Shown here: positions 59,700 to 64,000 of the stretch, in pieces
How the letters are laid out: each line of letters starts with the position of its first letter
Numbering within the stretch: the first letter of the stretch is position 1
Source of the DNA: Rhodocaloribacter litoris
GTDB lineage: Bacteria > Bacteroidota > Rhodothermia > Rhodothermales > ISCAR-4553
Length of the DNA stretch: 64,000 bases
Assembly: GCF_011682235.2 (NCBI RefSeq)
Contig: NZ_CP076718.1
Coordinates: forward strand, 4,247,095 to 4,311,094
Direction of reading: 5' to 3'
The notes under the pieces: generated by a model
Databases searched by the model: none
Seen by the model: the letters and a program-made list of their open reading frames with translations, nothing else
Told to the model about the DNA's origin: nothing
Translations under genes and position numbers: made by a program

Positions 59700-61874
59700 A
59701 TGGTTCCCGGCGCTTTTGAGAACGGTTCGGATGCCGGTGCGGGCCCGGCCGGGGGCCGGGGGCATCGGTCCGGGGATCGTCCCTCCCGGGGTCCCGCGGA
59801 GGCCGCCCACGGGCCGGAGGAGGACGAGGCGCGCTTTCTGGCCGCCGTCTGGGAGGAGGTCCTGGCGGAACTCTCGGCGCAGGCGCCCCGGGACGAGTCG
59901 CCCCTTTCCGGGGAGGAGGGGGCGGAAGCGCCGGAGCCGCCGGAGGCCGGCGGCGACGGGCAGGCCCCGGGACCGCCGGAGCCGCCGGCGGTCGAGGTGA
60001 AGACGCCGTCGGAGGAGCCGCCCGGCGTGCCGGAGGCCCCGGAAACGATGGAAGCGGCGTTGCAACAGCTCCCGCCGGCCGGGCGGAAGGACCGGGTCGT
60101 CGCCTCGCTGATCCTGAAGCGGCAGGTCTCCCCGAAACAGGTTGCCGAAGCCGTGGCGAAGCAGCGGCAGGCCGGGGAGAAGGAACTGCTCTGGCGCCTG
60201 CTCGCGCAGGTCCCCGGGGTGGACCGGGAGCAGGTCTATGAAGAAGCCGCACGTGTCTACGCCTTCCCGGTCGCCGAGATCGACGAGGACCGCCCGGACC
60301 GGGAGTTCGTGCTGCTCATCATGGAGACGGTGGCCGAAGACCGGCGCCCCGAGCTCGTCCAGCTGCGGTTGCTCCCCTACGAATACGACATCGACCCGCA
60401 AAACGGGGCGGCACGGCTCATCTTCGTCACCCACGATCCCGCCCGGCCCGAGGTGCACCGCACCCTGCAGCAACTCAACCTGGGCCGCTTCGAGCTGCGC
60501 TATGCCGCCGAGTCGAAAATCGAGCGGATCATTGCCGAGGTCTTCCCGAAAAAGAACGAGTTTCTGGAGAAGATTCGGGAGAAGAAGGTTGCCTTCGACC
60601 TGGGGATGAGCTACGAGGACCGGCAGAACGAGCTGATCGACGAGGAGGCCCTCGAAGCCGAAATCAGCCGCTCCTCCCTCATCAACCTCTTCGAGGCCGC
60701 CCTCGTCGATGCCGTCCGCCAGGGCGCCTCGGACATCCACGTCTTTCCCAATCCCGGCCGGCAGATCGAGATCCACTTCCGCATCGACGGCCGGTTGAAG
60801 CGTTGGTACGTCGAGGACAAGGTGCACCCGGAGTCTTTCCTGGCCGTCGTCAAGGACAACGCCGCGGGCGTCGACCGCTTCGAGCGGGACATGGCTCAGG
60901 ACGGCTTCATCCAGCGCTGGATCGACGGCGCCCTCATCCGCTTCCGCGTCTCCGTCCTCCCGATCGCCTCCGCCGCCCAGGAAATCCGCGCCGAAAGCAT
61001 CGTCATCCGCGTCCTCGACGACCGCAAGGTCCTCACCGACCTGCGCGAACTCGGCATGCTGGACGACGCGCTCGAACGGTTCCAGCGAGCCATCCGGCAA
61101 CCCTACGGCATGGTCATCCTGACCGGCCCGACCGGCTCGGGCAAGAGCACCACGCTCGTGGCGGCCCTCCACCAGGTCATCAGCCCCGACGTCAACGTGC
61201 TGACGGTCGAGGACCCCGTCGAGTACATCATCAAGGGCGTGCGGCAGGTCAAGCTCAATCACAAGCTCGACCTGGAGGGGGCGCTGCGGGCCATTCTGCG
61301 GCACGACCCGGACATCGTCATGGTGGGGGAGATGCGCGACCGGGCCACGGCCGAGCTGGCGATCAAGCTGGCCAACACGGGGCACCTGACGTTTTCGACG
61401 CTGCACACGAACGACGCCCCGAGTGCGGTCAGCCGGCTCTACAAGATGGGGGTGGAGCCGTTTCTGATCGCGTACGCGATCAACCTGGTCGTGGCGCAGC
61501 GGCTCATCCGCAAGCTCTGCCCCGCCTGCAAGACGGCGGACACGGACCCCGACCCGGTGCTGCTTCACATGCTGGGGTTCACCGACGAGGAGATCGCGGC
61601 GACGACCTTCTACCGGCCGGGGAACGACCCGCAGTGTCATACCTGCCAGGGACATGGCTACAAGGGCCGCCGGGCCATTTGCGAGACGCTGTACTTCACA
61701 CGGGAGATCCGGCACCTGATCGCCGAAGCCGGAGACAAGATCGACGAGGAGGCGCTCCGGGACCGGGCCGTCGCGGACGGCATGCTGACGCTGCAGGACG
61801 CCGCCCGTGTGCTCGTCAGGATGGGCGACACGTCGGTCGAGGAGATGATGCGCGTGACGGCGACGGAAGCGTGA
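59700..61874 (+). CDS. PilB/GspE-type assembly ATPase
   Basis: 724 aa. Residues 1-115 are acidic and Pro-rich, unlike the usual short lead. About 120-320 is the N-terminal GSPII_E domain (VAEAVAKQRQAGEKELLWRLLAQVP). The ATPase follows: Walker A GPTGSGKSTTLVA near residue 476, Asp box LTVEDPVEYIIKGVRQVKLN, Walker B DPDIVMVGEMRD near 537, His box and arginine fingers ANTGHLTFSTLHTNDAPSAVSRL. Two CxxC zinc pairs, CPAC (about 607) and CHTC (about 646), are as in PilB/GspE. It powers filament extension from the platform encoded upstream. Confidence 0.93.
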   Translation: MVPGAFENGSDAGAGPAGGRGHRSGDRPSRGPAEAAHGPEEDEARFLAAVWEEVLAELSAQAPRDESPLSGEEGAEAPEPPEAGGDGQAPGPPEPPAVEVKTPSEEPPGVPEAPETMEAALQQLPPAGRKDRVVASLILKRQVSPKQVAEAVAKQRQAGEKELLWRLLAQVPGVDREQVYEEAARVYAFPVAEIDEDRPDREFVLLIMETVAEDRRPELVQLRLLPYEYDIDPQNGAARLIFVTHDPARPEVHRTLQQLNLGRFELRYAAESKIERIIAEVFPKKNEFLEKIREKKVAFDLGMSYEDRQNELIDEEALEAEISRSSLINLFEAALVDAVRQGASDIHVFPNPGRQIEIHFRIDGRLKRWYVEDKVHPESFLAVVKDNAAGVDRFERDMAQDGFIQRWIDGALIRFRVSVLPIASAAQEIRAESIVIRVLDDRKVLTDLRELGMLDDALERFQRAIRQPYGMVILTGPTGSGKSTTLVAALHQVISPDVNVLTVEDPVEYIIKGVRQVKLNHKLDLEGALRAILRHDPDIVMVGEMRDRATAELAIKLANTGHLTFSTLHTNDAPSAVSRLYKMGVEPFLIAYAINLVVAQRLIRKLCPACKTADTDPDPVLLHMLGFTDEEIAATTFYRPGNDPQCHTCQGHGYKGRRAICETLYFTREIRHLIAEAGDKIDEEALRDRAVADGMLTLQDAARVLVRMGDTSVEEMMRVTATEA

Positions 61875-62252
61875 GGCGCGTTTCGGATGGCGGGGCCGGG
61901 GCCTGTTGTTGAGAGAAGGACCGGCTTGAGCGGTCCGGGGCGGGGCCGCCCGTCTCAGGTCCGGCACACAGATCCGGAGGGCGTCATGCCGGGCGGGTAC
62001 GACCCGTGCGACCCCGGGCACGGAGCGCCTGCGCGGCGGAGAGGCGCGTCCCGTGTGTGTTGCCTTGCCGCCCGGCCCGGTGCCCCTTCCGGCCCGTCCC
62101 ATCGACGCGCGGCGCACCCCGGCGACGATACTCACCGGTCCGGCTTAAGGGGTCTCCGGGGCGGCCGATATGCTGAATAGGCCGCGCAGCCCCGGTATCG
62201 GGGCGGCCTCGATGACGGAGTACCCACCAGCTTGAACGGCAGGATTTTTCGG
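61875..62252. other. 378 bp gap with two hairpins before the PilT-like gene
   Basis: No credible gene. Near its right end are hairpins GCGGCC/GGCCGC (62161-62185) and GCCCCG-GTAT-CGGGGC (62189-62204), 49 bases before the next start. They could be an attenuator or mRNA-processing site; no T-tract follows. Confidence 0.5.
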
Positions 62253-63608
62253 ATGGATACGAAACGGAGCGAGTTGTTGGGCCGGCAGCAGCGTGCCGTG
62301 CCGCGGGCACCGGAGGCGGACGGGCCGGCTGTGCGGGATCGCCTGCGGGCGGTACGGCCGGCGGCGGTGGTGGACCGGCCCGAGGTGCCGCCGCTGCCCG
62401 AGATCTGCCGCACCGTGGCCGACTCGATTCCCTACTCGCTCTACGGCGAGGAACGGCTCCATTTCCTGGCCGACCAGGTGCGCGTCCTGCCCGACCGGGA
62501 GAAGACCGCCCTGCGCCTGCATGTCGAGTTCTTCGTCCGCCACATGCTGGAGGTGGGCGCCAGCGACATCGACGCCGGCGGGCCGGCCTGCAACGGCTTC
62601 ATCTGGTACCGCGTCGACGGCGACAAGCGGCCCGACGAGCGGATGGGGCGCTATCACGTCGACGAGACCAACGTCCTCTTTCTGAACCTGCTCACCGAGC
62701 GGCAGCGCGAGGTGCTCTTCGAGGAAGGCGCCGTCGACTTCTCGTTTCAGCTCCCGGTCGAGGGCCGGGACGGGCGGCCGCGGCGCTTCCGTGCCACGCT
62801 CTACTACGATATGGAGCACCTCGGCCTCAACATGCGCGCCATCAGCGACGAGTTGCGGTCCCTGCGCTCCCTGGGTTTCCACCCGATCATCGAGCACGGC
62901 GTCATGTTCCGCCACGTGCGCGACGGCCTCACCCTCGTCACCGGCGTCACCGGCTCCGGTAAGAGCACCACGCTCGACGCCATCGTCGATGCCAACAACA
63001 AGGACTTTCCCGGCCATATCGTCATCATCGGTAAGCCCATCGAGTACATGCACGTCTCCAAGATGTGCATCGTGCGGCATCGTGAAGTGGGCAACGACGT
63101 GCGCACCTTCAAGGACGGCATCGTGCAGGCCCTGCGCCAGGACCCCGACATCGTGGTCATCGGCGAGATGCGTGACCCGGAGACGATCTCGGCCGCCCTC
63201 GAGATCACGGACTCCGGGCACAAGGTCTTCTCCACGCTGCACACCTCCTCGGCCGTCGAAAGCATCGACCGTATCATCGGCGAGTATCCGCCGGAGGAGC
63301 AGAACCGCGTCCGCAACCGCCTGGCCGACGTGCTGCGGTGCGTCGTCTCGCAGAAGCTCTGCCCGAAGGTCGGCGGCGGGCGGGTGCTGGCCAAGGAGGT
63401 GCTCTGGATGACCCCCTCGGTCCGGGCCGCCATCAAGAACGAGAACACCAACGAGATCTACCAGATGATGTGGGAAGGCGGCAACCAGGGACAGATCACC
63501 CTGGAGCAGGATCTCTTCCGCCTGATGCGGCAGGGGCTCATCACCGCCGAAACCGCCATGAACTATGCCAACAACAAGCGGCGCCTGCAACAACTGATGG
63601 GCAGTTGA
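62253..63608 (+). CDS. PilT/GspE-family ATPase, second motor
   Basis: 451 aa from the ATG at 62253; a TTG seven codons earlier is less likely. A PAS-like N-terminal region (about 60-200) precedes Walker A GVTGSGKSTTLDAIVDA (about 231), Walker B DPDIVVIGEMRDPETISAALEITDSGHKVFSTLHTSSAVESIDRI. Zinc pairs of PilB are absent, and the length is nearer to PilT (about 340-380) with an N-terminal extension. It could be a retraction motor. MTPSVRAAIKNENTNEIYQMM at the C-terminus is PilT-like. It ends 75 bp before the last gene. Confidence 0.9.
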   Translation: MDTKRSELLGRQQRAVPRAPEADGPAVRDRLRAVRPAAVVDRPEVPPLPEICRTVADSIPYSLYGEERLHFLADQVRVLPDREKTALRLHVEFFVRHMLEVGASDIDAGGPACNGFIWYRVDGDKRPDERMGRYHVDETNVLFLNLLTERQREVLFEEGAVDFSFQLPVEGRDGRPRRFRATLYYDMEHLGLNMRAISDELRSLRSLGFHPIIEHGVMFRHVRDGLTLVTGVTGSGKSTTLDAIVDANNKDFPGHIVIIGKPIEYMHVSKMCIVRHREVGNDVRTFKDGIVQALRQDPDIVVIGEMRDPETISAALEITDSGHKVFSTLHTSSAVESIDRIIGEYPPEEQNRVRNRLADVLRCVVSQKLCPKVGGGRVLAKEVLWMTPSVRAAIKNENTNEIYQMMWEGGNQGQITLEQDLFRLMRQGLITAETAMNYANNKRRLQQLMGS

Positions 63609-63683
63609 CCCCGTGAGGTGGCCGGTACCACCACGAACCGTTGAAAACCAGCAAGACGGCACGTATTACGCCGCAACCTTCTC

Positions 63684-64000
63684 ATGAAAAAGTACGGAAC
63701 GAAACAATATGTGCTGGGCGTGGCGGCCAACAGCAAAACCGTCGACGCCGTGCTGCTCCGGGAGGGGCCCGAGGGGCCCGTCGTGGTGCGCACGTTTCGA
63801 CGGCACCGGAACGCCACCTATATGACGGCCGACCTGGCCGACACCCCGGCCGCCGTCCAGGAAACGGGTAGCGGAGACTTTACCATCCAGTTCGGTGAAG
63901 GCGGCGGTGCATCCGACCTGTTTCTGGCCTCCGAGTTTGAAGGGCTCGAGGCCGGCGGGCAGGGAGGCGAGGGCCTGCCGGGCGCCGAGTCCGCGGTTTC
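63684..64000 (+). CDS. N-terminal part of a PilM-like protein (truncated by window edge)
   Basis: 105 codons visible from the ATG at 63684, with no stop before the edge. It begins MKKYGTKQYVLGVAANSKTVDAVLLREGPEGPVVVRTFRRHRNA; the pattern LGVAANSKTVDAVLL is like the first strands of an actin-like ATPase fold such as PilM. The following Gly/Asp-rich stretch (TGSGDFTIQFGEGGGASDLFLASEFEGLEAGG) seems to be an insertion or linker. The PilM assignment rests on position and the first 30 residues only. Confidence 0.5.
   Translation, partial: MKKYGTKQYVLGVAANSKTVDAVLLREGPEGPVVVRTFRRHRNATYMTADLADTPAAVQETGSGDFTIQFGEGGGASDLFLASEFEGLEAGGQGGEGLPGAESAV

Noticed and set aside
58221-62135. 1304-codon open frame on the minus strand across pilC and pilB
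   Set aside because: Antisense shadow of two well-supported genes, with no motif, no start context and unlikely composition.

Overview
The window is a 64 kb, GC-rich stretch of bacterial chromosome with bidirectional, mostly short operons. Several features point to the Rhodothermota/Bacteroidota side of the tree: a T9SS-type C-terminal sorting domain (gene at 17078-18361), a PorZ-like T9SS propeller protein (35181-37565), a HmuY-type haemophore beside a TonB-dependent receptor, DUF4105 and DUF6686-like proteins, and at least two promoters of the Bacteroidetes -33/-7 type (TTTG, 20 bp, TAnnTTTG-like). With the high GC content, a Rhodothermus-like member of the Rhodothermales is the best guess; the species cannot be named from this sequence alone.

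Layout. 1-2.4 kb: a secreted protein cut by the window edge and a lipoprotein-type methyltransferase. 2.5-5.2 kb: two response regulators, the second split by a complete 1.5 kb Tn5/IS4-type insertion sequence with a 10 bp target duplication. 5.4-10.4 kb (minus): an apparent haem/iron acquisition operon of TonB receptor, HmuY lipoprotein, small CxxC protein and an exported multi-lobe CbiX-type chelatase, preceded by a palindromic operator over the promoter. 10.7-16.4 kb: patatin, TauE transporter, then an ECF sigma factor next to a kinase-PEGA-FGE-hydrolase fusion. 16.4-21.4 kb: cytochromes, a T9SS cargo protein, and a di-haem DUF1111/Rieske/porin operon behind a DtxR-like box. 21.5-25.4 kb: an orphan EutN/CcmL shell-vertex protein and a tightly overlapping C39 peptidase / RimK-like ATP-grasp / GCS2 ligase cassette. 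25.7-37.6 kb: transport, nucleotide salvage, cupin, DUF72, HIT, PHP, lumazine synthase and PorZ. 37.7-38.0 kb: tRNA-His and tRNA-Glu with promoter and terminator. 38.3-51.1 kb: housekeeping genes (WecA-like, nth, gpmI, sppA, hrcA-grpE-dnaJ, flavin reductase). 51.2-54.7 kb: a membrane protein that looks like a decapitated LTA-synthase/sulfatase, TIGR02757, a MITE-like repeat island and a threonine/serine dehydratase.

55.1-64 kb is the most distinctive part: two paralogous tiny pilin-like proteins that start MGQQQLLLLV, an O-antigen-ligase-family protein of the kind that glycosylates pilins, a PilC/GspF membrane platform, a PilB/GspE ATPase, a second PilT-like ATPase and the start of a possible PilM-like protein. 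It looks like a non-canonical type IV filament system, interrupted between the pilin and motor halves by a dispersed repeat and a 224 bp inverted-repeat element.

Calls are from reading motifs and gene order only; no database search was run.
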